DNA of 64,000 nt from Actinernus sp. WN-2022 (taxonomy: Eukaryota > Cnidaria > Anthozoa > Actiniaria > Actinernidae), in contig JAOWCC010001634.1 of assembly GCA_030867875.1 (NCBI GenBank), positions 32,197,867 to 32,261,866 on the forward strand. Direction: 5' to 3'. Numbering within the stretch: position 1 is the first letter of the stretch; every line of letters starts with the position of its first letter. A program made the position numbers and the translations under genes. Shown here one piece after another: positions 58,301 through 63,770 of the stretch. A model generated the notes under the pieces. The model saw nothing but the letters and a program-made list of their open reading frames with translations, searched no databases and was not told the origin of the DNA.

Positions 58301-61300
58301 AAGATATGTATTGAACCTTGGCACCTTAAGTTTATTGGAATTTCTAAAATTATAATTATTATCGGGCTTATCAATGATATGCGCCATGGTCATCGGTGTT
58401 AAACCATCGTATACCTTGTATGTTAATTTTGCTAAGCTCAATTTATACATAAAAAATAGCCTGTCCTAAACTAAACGTTTCTTACACAGCGGCCGTGTTC
58501 AGTGGTAAGAAAGTAACGCCGACACGTTTTGCAGCTTTTCCAGAATAAGTTTTATAGAAAGCGTTTATTTGTTGTCCTCAATAGGTCCATTTCGTAAGAA
58601 CGGAATGTCATCAGCTTCTGTTTTTACTTTCCAATTATAGGAGTATCGTGCCTTTTCAAACTTCATAACAATATGCGAGAAGACGGCCGTAAATGTCACA
58701 TCTATATCCGATAGCAACTGCACAATCAAGCCTCGCAAATTATGGTACGGTGTGTACTACGTAAAACTAGAATCCTGGACACCCAATGACGTCATGATGG
58801 TTGGGTTTTACCATGGCTACCTTAAGGTTATAAAGGGACCTTTGATTGCGCACATCGACGGCAACTCAAGTGTGGTGCAAGCTTTAAACCATGCTATGTT
58901 TATTAACGGATCTGGTTCGTACGATCCAGAGGACTATATGTCAGGTAATGGCAGAAACAGTCTGTAAATGTGTAAAACGAATGATACGCGTAAAACATAT
59001 AATCATGAGACTAATCAACAGTTCATTTTCAGAATTTTATCCAAAAGCCATAACCACTATTAAGATCATGAGAAATCAGTTCATGTCTTTTATGTTTCAA
59101 CTGGCGGCCGGGCCAACTATTGTTTAACTTATCTACCTGCCCGCGAAATAAACAAAGTATTTGCACACTGCGCATGCTCCTGAAACTGGTGTATAGCTAT
59201 CAATGGTTCGTGTGTCGTCATCTATTGTTATTAATGTGCCAACCAGAGATCCATTGGTTCCTGACACAAAGCGGGCTTTACAAATCATGGTTGGCACATT
59301 AGCATAGCAATAATATTGCAATGTTTATCAATACGAAACATCGCTACTGAATCATTCTAACTAGACGATTGGTCAATTAGGATCAATATATATCTGTTAA
59401 ACTCTACAAAGTAGATGACTACCTTAGGGTGACCCACAGTCGCCCTCATCTCATCGTTGTCACGCGATCAAGGTTGTTGTTTTTATTTTCTAAAATTCAT
59501 TTTTCTTTACAGCCTTCGAAGCAGACGTGAACGATCTAAACTTCACCTGGATCTGCTACAAAAGAGGCGATACAGTCAGCAAAGAAACCATGGATAAAGT
59601 GCGCCAACTCCCAGTCGTCGAGTACGGCGATCCTATTACAGGTGGAGGCTGTTTCGGGTCCGGACCAGGACGTTTGAATCAAAGTGGACCACTAGGCTAC
59701 ATAGATACCAGACGTATGGCCCTTGGCGGCGTATATTACTTGAACATGTTTGTCGAAAAAGATGTTCGTTTTAAAAGCCGATTTCAGGAGATAACAATTG
59801 TTAGGGCTCCGCCAGTGTATCGCATAAGGTATGTATTGGGATTTCTTGCAATCTGATTGGTTGAAAATAGACGATTACAGACCAAATCGCATCATTTTGT
59901 TCCGGTGATGACATATCATGCGCGGTTGTGCACTTATGTTTCAACGCGCACAACTTGAGACGAAATTGCACTCCGCTCAGTTCTAGTGATCTATTCCCAT
60001 ATCATTAATTATTGCCGTATATTATACGATGATCAATTATTGTTACATTCTGTAGTTCTCATATCTTCATCACAGTGACTGTGAAATCATAAAATTTAAT
60101 CATTGTATTTTGTACAAGCTGTACGACAATACTAGAGGAAAATAACATGCCTCACACGGTAATTCCACGGAAAAATTCACGAGCAAACCGATATCGCCGG
60201 AATTGCGAAGTGCGATTATTCACTGGCGTGTCTGATGATTTCTAACTTTTATTGGTATTTTGCTAAGTTTTAAATAGCGCGCGTAGCCTACAGTGGTGTC
60301 ACCACTCCTCTCACGCAGTAGTGCGATTAACACTGTGACTAATATGCGATTCTACTTCGTATCCAGTGATGAGAAAATCTGCTAAAAAAGTGCTTATGGG
60401 ACGTAGATTTAAGAAGCAATATTTAAAGAGTTTATATGTATGCAACTTAAGATTCCAAACTGTAGGCGATGTTTTGCAGTTATTGTGTTGTTATTTTCAT
60501 TTCAATTTATTTGTTATACCCTGTGATGTCATCGATTTAGGAAGTGTAATTGCACCATCAAAGTACCCGTGTAAAGTTCGTACTGATCAATTACTTTATC
60601 CACAGCTGCTTGAAGAACTGCTTGTCACGAGTGAAGACGGCTTATCGCTTACAGCTGAAAGCGGTCTGTTCCAATTGTTCAATTACTCATACATTTACAT
60701 CGGAAATGTACAAGACCACTGGCAAACGTACAAGAGAAGGTAATAGGTCTTTTGCAGGAAACAGTCACGTGCTGATATATCACTTCAGTAACCAATGAAT
60801 TGCGCTCGTGATCCCATGGGAAAGGCTTTACTGGATGGCAGACAAACGTCCAAAAGTGGAAAATAGCGTTTACAAACCGGTTTTTTCTAATAACACTATA
60901 TGAAGTCAGATATTTTTGCCGTCCAGTACAACCACGTAATTTCATTCCAGTAAAACGACCATTACTTGAGACTTTCAAGTCCATTTTGTTCTGCTCGTAT
61001 TGTGTCTAGTCACTTTCGGAATGATGGAGTTTTCTCTTTTTAGTAAAAATCACTAGATTACGCTACCCCACAGGTAGGAGAGACTAATCAAGTCGGAGCG
61101 GGTAGTGATATTCAAGAATATTTATTTTTTAGTAGTAACCAAGGGCTTAGCCAGAGTTTGAAGTTGGGGGGGGGGGGGGGGGGGGGGTGGAGGATCCTAA
61201 CCGCGAACACCATGAACGCAGGGCTATTAGGACTATTATATTTTGAATTTCCTGCATTTTAAGAGTAAAAGACACGCTACTAGGTTTCCCTTCTGGCTTG

Positions 61301-62657
61301 GAAAAAGGAGGGAGAGGTTATTTTGTCTCAGGGAAAAAGTGGTTCTGGACCCTGGCCATACCCCTTTTACTAACAGCGGTTGATTTGTATTTCTCAAACT
61401 CATTAATAATTCATGAGATAGTCATCCAATCGAGGAACTGTATTTGGTCACATGCATGGGTCTTGATACCGGGTGAAACCCTTGTGTTTGATCATGTTTC
61501 CAACCCTAGTGATCAATATTTCTTAATCATCATATTCATGAACCACTAACTAATTACATACTGATAAACTACAAGTAAGGAGCGAAGAAGTAAAGAAATA
61601 AAGAATGACATAGAAAGAAAAAGTCTGCCTCCACTGGAGTTCGAACCACGACCCTTCCGACTGCTTGTACTAACTCTTGTCCACTACTCTACTAGTAACG
61701 CTAGTTGAAATCACTGCTATCAAAAAAGAATAATAAGCCATCTATCAAATAATTAGATACAACAGTCAAATGGTAAACAATACTTGCTAATGAAGTTTGA
61801 AAAGAAACGTATGTAAATTGTCGGTTTCACATTCGCATGAGAAGACATGTCAAACACTCATTGTTCGTCTTTCATCAGGGGATTCCAAATATTTCGAAAA
61901 CAATAAAACCCTCGAGGCTACGCCTCTCGGGTTTCAATTGTTTTCTCAATATTTGGAACCCCTGATGAAAGACTCCAATTCGTGTTTGACATAGTTCTTC
62001 AACAACAATCTGACTGGTTATATTAATACTACTAGGGAAAGCTGTCGTATCAGTATTTCTTGCAGCTGAAAATATAATTTATTGGTGATTATCGTTTCTC
62101 GATTCATTTAGTATTTAAATGAATTTAAATCATTCTTAAAATTCGAAACAGGTATTCTTTAATATTTTATTACAGGTATATTGGTTTGGAATAAAGAAGA
62201 GAACCTTAATTCCTGGCGCATCACTAATATAATGAGCGATCTAGACTTATCACTGAAAGCAAACGTTCTTGAAAAAAACGTAACCTACCGACTCGCACTT
62301 AAAGTCATCAACACTAACTCCCGAGCCAAGCTATTTGCCCATTATGATTTTCGTACAAACCTTCCACCTCTGTATGGAACGTGTTTCCCAAACCGAATAA
62401 GAGGAGTGGCATTATTGAGCAAGTTCCAAATCAGCTGTAAGGGATGGCAAGATGATCCTGACAGCCTACCATTTTACTACGAATGCTGGGTGCTATATCA
62501 CGGATTGGTACTCGACAAACTTTTGTCCTACGGATACAACTCTTCTGTTTCGTTAACGCTTCCCGTGGGGAACAGTTCTACGAATTACACCTTGGAATTG
62601 AGATGTACTGTATTCGATGTATTCCACGAAGGCACTGACAACTTATTCAACCTGACA
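31175..62657 (+). CDS. Gene B: polycystin-1-like protein, 5' half (nine exons, 3' partial)
   Basis: Gene-level entry. Proposed exons: 31175-31322, 42870-43226, 43981-44124, 53231-53392, 56496-56692, 58641-58944, 59513-59828, 60606-60739, 62176-62657. Donor phases in order are 1, 1, 1, 1, 0, 1, 2, 1, 0, and every acceptor matches. The chain encodes 748 residues: signal peptide, a Cys-rich domain, a WSC-like domain, a linker and a long REJ region with many N-glycosylation sites. WSC and REJ domains in the ectodomain are characteristic of polycystin-1 proteins; the GPS, PLAT and channel parts would follow beyond 64000. The same strand and family as gene A suggest a tandem duplication. Junctions from 58641 on are strong; 43981 and 53231 are weaker. 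Confidence 0.85.
32139..32307 (+). mobile_element. Partial copy of the CAATCTCGTACCCAGA element
   Basis: Starts CAATCTCGTACCCAGACCCC like the full element at 37009-38039, then shares AGCCTTCAAGGAGCTAAA and AAAAATGCCTT(C/G)ACTTGCT with its interior (about 37516-37575). The intervening sequence is deleted and the right end is missing. Confidence 0.7.
32344..32369. repeat. Poly-G run of 26
   Basis: Longest homopolymer in the window. Both overlapping ORFs (32237-32458 minus and 32339-32719 plus) owe their length to it. Confidence 0.95.
33060..33560 (+). repeat. Degenerate tandem array, GGTCTGGAACAGGGTA unit (right copy)
   Basis: At least ten GTCTGGAACAGGGTA-like units with TTTTTGCCA spacers. 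The left boundary CATATATAGGCTATACGGGTA mirrors the right boundary of the 30040-30712 array. Confidence 0.8.
34231..34530 (-). pseudogene. LINE 3' fragment (RT C-terminus plus UTR)
   Basis: The minus strand reads YGDRSFCVYAPRLWNNIPF then TIRKCSSLDDF, the usual C-terminal block of CR1/L2-like LINE ORF2 (LWN.IP..IR). The 3' UTR ends in a TTATTATTATT tail (plus strand AATAATAATA near 34225). Confidence 0.75.
34560..34695. repeat. TAGTTTATTTTTGTCCAACC repeats
   Basis: Four to five imperfect copies of AGTTTATTTT(TG)TCCAACCT in one orientation. The same unit recurs in both orientations at 55650-55850. Confidence 0.7.
35160..36360 (+). pseudogene. LINE fragment: RT core to 3' UTR, degraded
   Basis: A frame around 35190-35225 gives CFHYADDTTLY (RT catalytic box). 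After many breaks, 35772-36071 reads SLRRRLRQLRSYYSVAPQLS and AKLFNELPANIRSCVEHNPY, the LINE C-terminal block, ending at a TAA. The 3' UTR is duplicated in tandem: 36071-36215 and 36216-36360 are 145-bp copies sharing ACTCATTAGTATTT and CTTTTATACATTAGT. Confidence 0.75.
37009..38039. mobile_element. 1.03-kb foldback element, 9-bp imperfect TSD
   Basis: CAATCTCGTACCCAGA...TCTGGGTACGAGATTG. The arms are about 80 bp and contain TTTCTTACTGCGCATGCTCG and CTCTGGAAGAATCCGATT. It is flanked by CAGCTGCCT (37000-37008) and CAGCTGCAT (38040-38048), 8 of 9 matching. No transposase in the interior. MULE-like by duplication length only. Confidence 0.8.
38760..38873. repeat. GGTCCATGGACCCCGTGTGGACCC array (left)
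   Basis: Four units of a 24-bp-like repeat around the palindrome GGTCCATGGACC. The inverted partner is at 39815-39906. Confidence 0.9.
39815..39906. repeat. GGGGGTCCATGGACCGGGTCC array (right)
   Basis: Four units, GGGGGTCCATGGACCGGGTC followed by CATGA, mirror the left array; one unit has GGCCCG instead of GGACCG. Confidence 0.9.
39930..40079. repeat. Near-perfect 70-bp-arm hairpin
   Basis: Arms 39930-39998 and 40010-40079 (for example GACTTACTTGAAGTTGTTTT and its complement) with an 11-base loop, inside the right half of the 7-bp-TSD element. It may be a smaller nested foldback. Confidence 0.9.
40660..41238. repeat. Inverted-repeat unit centred on a CCAAGATGGCGGC palindrome
   Basis: GATAGATCGATTTCA at about 40662 is inverted near 41217-41230. 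At its centre 40991-41040 is a near-perfect palindrome with GCCGCCATCTTGGTGTACC and GGTACACCAAGATGGCGGC. Confidence 0.65.
41239..41514. other. Intronic spacer, nothing recognised
   Basis: Short AT-rich spacer between repeats. Confidence 0.4.
41515..42294. mobile_element. 780-bp foldback element
   Basis: TACGGAAGCCTAGAAGGGAC and the following ACATTCAGTTCGAG at the left are inverted at 42263-42294. A second inner pair (about 41669-41770 and 41880-41965) shares CCATTACCAGGAGCGT and blocks around CTATTTATAG. The right part has an A/T-only stretch and an AAGATGGCGGCG motif at 42133. No ORF of interest. Confidence 0.75.
42295..42869. other. Intron 1 end, nothing recognised
   Basis: Ends in the acceptor CCATCCTAG. 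No repeat pair seen. Confidence 0.4.
42870..43226 (+). CDS. Gene B exon 2: Cys-rich extracellular domain
   Basis: After acceptor CATCCTAG the phase-1 frame reads ENYTVQPYCYSV, then CNKAAAGRGFRAFMLHSDGK, CYSD, HCTMNC, NCQCGTGYG and NYINVYLMDN. The pattern (CA..A.GRGF..F.L...G.CYS...C...C...GYG..NY.NVY) is like the small secreted modules that precede or form WSC domains in cnidarian proteins. Five or more Cys pairs and an NYT glycosylation site support an extracellular location. Donor CT|GTAAGT leaves phase 1. Confidence 0.75.
43227..43980 (+). other. Gene B intron 2
   Basis: Bounded by GTAAGT and TGTAGAG. A C-rich block with AGGGATTTCG units (43746-43828) has an inverted partner at 44238-44310 (CGAAATCCCT units), so the pair brackets the WSC-like exon. 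Confidence 0.5.
43981..44124 (+). CDS. Gene B exon 3: WSC-like domain
   Basis: Read in phase 1 from 43981: ILPDMVAFCLCGNWYNASST, IRVRDNYNHCVRKC, then CELKTSSNEFSFYG. CLCGN.Y.ASS...DN...C...C is the second half of a WSC domain, a carbohydrate-binding module found near the N-terminus of polycystin-1. Donor TACG|GTATCG leaves phase 1. The acceptor (TGTAGAG) has a weak pyrimidine tract, and the frame is not the longest ORF here (43909-44211). Confidence 0.5.
44491..44525 (+). other. tRNA-like 5' fragment
   Basis: AGCCGGTTAGCTCAGTGGTA then GAG has a clear A-box (TAGCTCAGTGGTAGAG), but no matching B-box or acceptor stem follows. Most likely a truncated SINE head or tRNA pseudogene. Confidence 0.4.
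44526..45126. other. Gene B intron 3, nothing recognised
   Basis: No exon, repeat pair or RNA seen in this part of the 9.1-kb intron. Confidence 0.4.
45127..45570 (+). pseudogene. Penelope-like element remnant: GIY-YIG endonuclease end
   Basis: Reads YIGETKRRLKDRFNEHRRTV and, after one frameshift, SSRDSIRKAREAHLIDKAKT then LEPYGMNIRDEA and a stop at 45394-45396. YIGET...R...H, an R..RE..LI block and T..P.G.N are the closing part of the GIY-YIG nuclease of Penelope-like retroelements. The downstream string CCTGAAGAAGGCTGGTTTGG, with a nearby CAGCCGAAATATTG, is typical of Penelope 3' ends. The reverse transcriptase is missing. Confidence 0.75.
45725..45900 (+). mobile_element. MITE half (family of 1417-1801)
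   Basis: Shares CATAAGATCCAAGATGGCGG, GGGAAATTC(G/A)AATGAGTTTT and GTGGAGGTTCCCTTTAA with the right half of the gene A intron copy. Confidence 0.7.
46348..46387. repeat. CATGCAAAA x 4 microsatellite
   Basis: Nine-base unit CATGCAAAA in tandem with one variant first unit. Confidence 0.9.
46721..47242 (+). repeat. 261-bp near-identical tandem duplication
   Basis: GTTCTATCATGGTCCACCTT begins at 46721 and 46982. The 261-bp units differ at only a few positions (for example TTTCTATTT/TTTCGATTT, CTTTCTAAAA/CTTTCCAAAA). Each ends with CGCGGCCATTTTGGCTACAT. A related block at 46422-46470 precedes them and another follows at about 47243, so it is a short array with partial end units. Matching 57-aa frames on the two copies simply reflect the duplication. 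Confidence 0.93.
47360..47736. repeat. About 120-bp x 3 degenerate tandem repeat
   Basis: Units start CTTATTCATAACTG, contain TTCCCGTTTCACTA, GAACAGAAAACATGAACAT and CATGCGAAAGAGCA, and end near GATCTTGTGAAATTAGTA. Units begin at about 47360, 47478 and 47599. Confidence 0.88.
47737..48717. other. Intron 3 continued, nothing recognised
   Basis: AT-rich with no supported feature. Confidence 0.4.
48718..49500 (+). pseudogene. LINE 3' fragment
   Basis: 48820-48935 reads MNTKFRVVFIDENISWNDQI (YLGV.ID..L.W-like block). 49015-49240 reads LKPIHILQKRLLRIITFSES and LELLNIFEILDHQLGELAYR, the thumb/C-terminal region. After a stop, 49260-49450 reads NYSTRSKSNIYF and TTKSFKKVFKNTSF. Several stops and frame changes. 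The blocks resemble the minus-strand LINE at 8519-10820. Confidence 0.75.
49501..50571. other. Intron 3 continued, nothing recognised
   Basis: AT-rich; a stretch around 49775-49990 (CGCGAGTCGGTAACACTGCC, AGTTAGAACTGATC) has a partial relative at about 53520-53610 (CGCGAGTCGGTATCACTCC), another dispersed repeat. Confidence 0.4.
50572..50978. mobile_element. Foldback element, 407 bp
   Basis: Arms of about 170 bp: GGCGCGAAATACAGTGTTTG at the left is inverted at the right end, as are GAATATTTCAGAAA.TCGATT and GGAAGCGTGCAATCGTGTTT. The arms differ by scattered changes, so it is not very recent. A single-arm relative lies at 54744-54930. Confidence 0.85.
51331..51714. mobile_element. MITE-like element, TAAGGCCATCCC ends
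   Basis: TTAGGCCATCCCTATTTTTC at the left and AAAAGGGATGGCCTTAGAC at the right are inverted. TTTCTCATCG/CGATGAGAAA and GGGTCGGTC blocks follow. About 384 bp. Confidence 0.75.
51923..52929. mobile_element. 1.0-kb inverted-repeat element, 10-bp TSD, hosting a nested element
   Basis: CAGGTTTAAAGTACAGGTCA and the rest of a 33-bp end are inverted at 52892-52924. A second pair, AATGGTCCAGATAAGAGCTG, is inverted at about 52865-52886. The element is flanked by GCAAGATACC at 51913-51922 and 52930-52939, a perfect 10-bp duplication (MULE-like length). The 52007-52345 element is inserted inside. Interstitial GGTTAGGGTTAGG strings occur at 52393-52425. Confidence 0.85.
52007..52345. mobile_element. Foldback element, CACAGGCAGCCCAAG family (copy 3), 7-bp TSD, nested
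   Basis: 339 bp, almost a complete palindrome: CACAGGCAGCCCAAGCTCTA to its exact complement with arms of about 155 bp and a tiny loop near AGCGAGTTTTCAATCGCT. Flanked by GCTCTAG at 52000-52006 and 52346-52352. Inserted within the 51923-52929 element. The near-perfect arms suggest recent movement or arm homogenisation. Confidence 0.93.
53231..53392 (+). CDS. Gene B exon 4: linker / beta-rich segment
   Basis: The frame reads SASGVPIDASISERISLSAI then YEGFYTSRVTLTSSPATVLI and TDMTGNLIS to the donor TTTCAG|GTATTT (phase 1). The acceptor after CACTGAG at 53230 keeps phase with exon 3 (G+AA). An in-frame stop at 53227 prevents an earlier start. I recognise no named domain. Alternating hydrophobic residues suggest a beta sandwich. 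Supported mainly by phase and by its fit between exons 3 and 5. Confidence 0.5.
53393..54063. other. Gene B intron 4, nothing recognised
   Basis: Includes the partial relative of 49775-49990 at about 53520-53610. Confidence 0.4.
54064..54500 (+). pseudogene. LINE 3' tail fragment
   Basis: GGRSLVVSTTRFWNTIPNEI then KLKKTESR (frame about 54133-54213) is the LINE C-terminal block (RFWN.IP.EI). A 400-bp AT-rich 3' UTR follows, ending AAAAAAATAAAGTTG. Confidence 0.7.
54744..54930. repeat. Single-arm relative of 50572-50978
   Basis: Shares ATAATTTCC.TAAAATCGA, TTTCTGAAATATTCACTG, ATACCAGGTAAAAGATGAA and GGGAAGCGTGCAATCGTGTT with the foldback arm, then a short inverted GTCTGTAAATTTTCC segment. Confidence 0.75.
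54940..55307 (+). mobile_element. 368-bp MITE, ATT-flanked (copy 2)
   Basis: AGAGAGCTTAAGCAACGACG and its complement at the right end are perfect over 20 bp. ATT lies on both sides (54937-54939, 55308-55310). Same family and orientation as 8115-8485, with better-preserved ends here. Confidence 0.88.
55650..55850. repeat. TTTATTTTTGTCCAACCTAG repeats in both orientations
   Basis: Three forward units (about 55650-55720) face four reverse units (AGGTTGGACAAAAATAAACT type, about 55733-55845) around a short spacer, forming a large imperfect hairpin. Forward-only units are at 34560-34695. Confidence 0.8.
55851..56142. other. Gene B intron 4, nothing recognised
   Basis: AT-rich spacer. Confidence 0.4.
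56143..56264. repeat. Inverted repeat, about 120 bp
   Basis: AAATATGCCCTGAT with GGACATTATCTGATC is inverted at 56226-56264 (GATCAGATAATGTCC, ATCAGGGCATATTT). Inner GAGAGCGAAGCTAGAGAGCTTC adds a shorter stem. Confidence 0.8.
56277..56375. repeat. 49-50-bp x 2 tandem repeat
   Basis: ATTGTTGTTAT(C/T)ATCCTTC then AAATATTTTCTTTGACGC(A/G)C occurs twice in succession. Confidence 0.9.
56496..56692 (+). CDS. Gene B exon 5
   Basis: The acceptor TTTGTCCCCAG is strong. The phase-1 frame reads PCSGGNHRMEASLTPPLKDR, HTAMDRKSVNVGRWTGYSDF and TISILNHCAKPNVTHYQLQL, then ARFSE, ending at donor GAG|GTGATT (phase 0). It has an NVT glycosylation site and two Cys. It links exon 4 to the REJ exons with matching phases. 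A 172-codon open frame on the opposite strand (56134-56652) covers both this exon and the hairpin at 56143-56264 and is a shadow. Confidence 0.78.
56693..57379. other. Gene B intron 5, dispersed repeats
   Basis: 56834-56890 repeats the block at about 11050-11105 (GCCGATACA...CCTTAGGTATT, TTACTCAAGCATGAT). 57215-57252 repeats the 18960-19015 block (GGGGTCCAATAAAATGCAAG). No gene. Confidence 0.55.
57380..57718 (+). pseudogene. LINE 3' tail fragment
   Basis: ARKTFSFSAASLWNKLPTEL then KQASSRALFSFKLSH (57408-57510) is the C-terminal LINE block. The 3' UTR contains an AT microsatellite and ends ATAAATAAAGC before a TATTATTATTAT tail. Confidence 0.75.
57850..58460 (-). pseudogene. LINE 3' fragment, minus strand
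   Basis: The minus frame 58450-58200 reads LAKLTYKVYDGLTPMTMAHI, YNFRNSNKLKVPRFNTYLIK and AGSIVWNALTAHLCDD, the typical ending of LINE ORF2 (YNLR, VWN.L). The 3' UTR runs toward 57850. Confidence 0.75.
58641..58944 (+). CDS. Gene B exon 6: start of REJ region
   Basis: After acceptor CAATTATAG the phase-0 frame reads EYRAFSNFITICEKTAVNVT, then NCTIKPRKLWYGVYYVKLES, VMMVGFYHGYLKV and NGSGSYDPEDYMS. Donor TCAG|GTAATG leaves phase 1. Spaced Cys, a central YY.KLESW block and several NxS/T sites suit the polycystin REJ ectodomain. Confidence 0.88.
59232..59301. repeat. Small inverted repeat, GTGCCAACC ends
   Basis: TAATGTGCCAACC and GGTTGGCACATTA bracket 70 bp within gene B intron 6. Too small to classify. 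The rest of the intron (58945-59512) shows nothing else. Confidence 0.65.
59513..59828 (+). CDS. Gene B exon 7: REJ domain
   Basis: Acceptor TTTCTTTACAG, phase 1. Reads FEADVNDLNFTWICYKRGDT, GGGCFGSGPGRLNQSGPLGY and MALGGVYYLNMFVEKDVRFK, ending EITIVRAPPVYRI. Donor AAG|GTATGT leaves phase 2. FTW.CY...., GCFG and G.YYL.....K are characteristic of REJ (receptor for egg jelly) domains in polycystin-1 proteins. Confidence 0.93.
59829..60605. other. Gene B intron 7
   Basis: Contains the inverted copy (about 60140-60362) of the dispersed repeat at 3598-3769. The ORF drawn across 60366-60743 is in the wrong frame for the gene. Confidence 0.6.
60606..60739 (+). CDS. Gene B exon 8: REJ Cys motif exon
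   Basis: Acceptor ATTACTTTATCCACAG at 60605, phase 2. AG+C makes Ser, giving SCLKNCLSRVKTAYRLQLKA, then VCSNCSITHTFTSEMY and TTGKRTRE before donor AAG|GTAATA (phase 1). The CL.NC...L.LKA.CSNC arrangement is the conserved REJ midpoint, followed directly by the next exon's ILVWNKEE. The exon has no ATG. Confidence 0.85.
60748..60822 (+). repeat. Dispersed repeat shared with 23160-23262
   Basis: TTTTGCAGGAAACAGTCACG and GCTCGTGATCCCATGGG, starting within 10 bp of the exon 8 donor. Confidence 0.75.
60823..61165. other. Gene B intron 8, nothing recognised
   Basis: No exon or repeat pair recognised. Confidence 0.4.
61166..61187. repeat. Poly-G run of 22
   Basis: Uninterrupted G homopolymer. Confidence 0.95.
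61620..61700 (-). mobile_element. tRNA-derived SINE head
   Basis: The minus strand gives an A-box-like TAGAGTAGTGGACAAGAG and a canonical B-box GGTTCGAACTCC about 35 bp later. The acceptor stem does not pair by eye, so a SINE or tRNA pseudogene is more likely than a tRNA. A palindromic block around 61880-61970 (TTTCATCAGGGG / CCCCTGATGAAA) lies downstream on the plus strand. Confidence 0.6.
61864..61975. repeat. Inverted repeat around TTTCATCAGGGG
   Basis: GTCTTTCATCAGGGGATTCC and its inverse at 61950-61975 bracket AATATTTCGAAAACAATAAAA and CTCGAGGC...GCCTCTCG. A near-complete hairpin of about 110 bp. Confidence 0.8.
62176..62657 (+). CDS. Gene B exon 9: REJ domain, distal half
   Basis: Acceptor TTTTATTACAG, phase 1. 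Reads ILVWNKEENLNSWRITNIMS, NVLEKNVTYRLALKVINTNS, PPLYGTCFPNRIRGVALLSK, FQISCKGWQDDPDSLPFYYE and NSSVSLTLPVGNSS to NLFNLT, then donor ACA|GTAAGT (phase 0). N.PP..G.C...P..G.AL...F...C.GW.D......Y is the most diagnostic REJ signature of polycystin-1 proteins. Four or more N-glycosylation sites. The next exon would lie beyond the window or in 63.2-64 kb, where I see none. Confidence 0.95.
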
Positions 62658-62689
62658 GTAAGTAGGCTACTCGCTCAGTTAGGACTTAA

Positions 62690-63145
62690 AGTGCCTATGA
62701 AGCTTATTTTTTTATTTTAGATATCGATTCTAAATCAAGTGAATAGTAGAATGGTAAAATATATTTTGCTTTGTATGCTGTGCCGCTGAGTTAAGGAGGT
62801 TTTAATATCCAAAATGCTAATTACATGACGTCAGGGGAGGCGTCTGCAATCACTTCTTAGTGGTTGTGAATGGGCGTTTCTACTGATATAAGAAAACAAA
62901 TTTCTAATATCATTTTATTTCAACCATGGGTATAATACTGATAATTTAAAAAAATTGTTTAATTGTAACAAAAAAAAATGTATAATAATTGATGCCTCCC
63001 CTGACGTCATGTAATTAGCATTTTGGATATTAAAACCTCCGTAACTCAGCGGCACAGCATTCAAAGCAAGATATATTGTACCATTCTACTATTCACTTGA
63101 TGTAGAATTGATATCTAAAATAAAAAAATAAGCTTCATAGGCACT
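62690..63145. mobile_element. TTAA-flanked foldback element (copy 2), 456 bp
   Basis: AGTGCCTATGAAGCTTATTT and its inverse, arms of about 150 bp (containing GTGCCGCTGAGTTAAGGAGG and CTAATTACATGACGTCAGGG), flanked by TTAA at 62686-62689 and 63146-63149. It sits only 32 bp after the exon 9 donor. Same end sequence as 23524-24042. Confidence 0.9.
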
Positions 63146-63159
63146 TTAAAGGAAACCCT

Positions 63160-63770
63160 ACTTTGGGTGCCAGAGGTCCTTCTCGCCATTACCAGAAATC
63201 ACTGCCATTTTGCGAACGCGATTAAGCTGGATAGGGGGGTTAACACAGGGAACAGAGCATGCGCATTATGCCAAAAATAACAAAAAATGGCGTCGTGTGG
63301 CACTCGACCACAGGGAACCCAAATGCTGCTCAATCCCTCGTTTTATCATATTAAAGCCTGCATTTGGTCTAAATAGAGGTAATACCTTTGAACAATGAGC
63401 TATCCGCTATTTTATCCGTGATTTATGATAATAAATTAACTGACAATGGGATTAGCTCTTTCTAACAGCCTCACTCATTGGCTAACAAAAATAATCTGTA
63501 TTGTGGTATTCGTGCATCGTGCGCAGGATGTGACCCTTGTCATATAACGGGGAACACCACTGACACGAGTATAATTATCTCTTTTTTTTACCGGCTTAGA
63601 TTGTGTCAATCAAATATTACGTTGGGGGTCAAAGTCCATCCAGAAAATAAAAGCTTAGCGCTCAGTTGCAGAGGTTCATCTCGCACCCCCGGCACTCGCT
63701 GATCGCGTCTTCGGCGCTCTTTGTGTCAGTAAACTTAGTGACAAGGACCTCTGGCAGCCAGGGTAAAGGA
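63160..63770. mobile_element. MITE-like element with TGCCAGAGGTCCTT ends
   Basis: GGGTGCCAGAGGTCCTTCTC at 63167 is inverted near 63738-63764 (AAGGACCTCTGGCAGCCAGG). About 600 bp with no family-like ORF; the 74-codon frame at 63478-63702 has no splice support. Confidence 0.6.

Noticed and set aside
60366..60743. 125-codon ORF at the exon 8 locus
   Set aside because: Its frame gives no REJ features and does not fit the neighbouring phases. The frame starting at 60606 gives the conserved Cys motif and keeps phase on both sides.
61620..61700. Functional tRNA gene on the minus strand
   Set aside because: Both boxes look acceptable but the stems do not pair by eye; SINE head is more likely.
63478..63702. 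Next exon of gene B
   Set aside because: The Cys-containing start is not preceded by a convincing acceptor in phase 0 and the segment lies within an inverted-repeat element.
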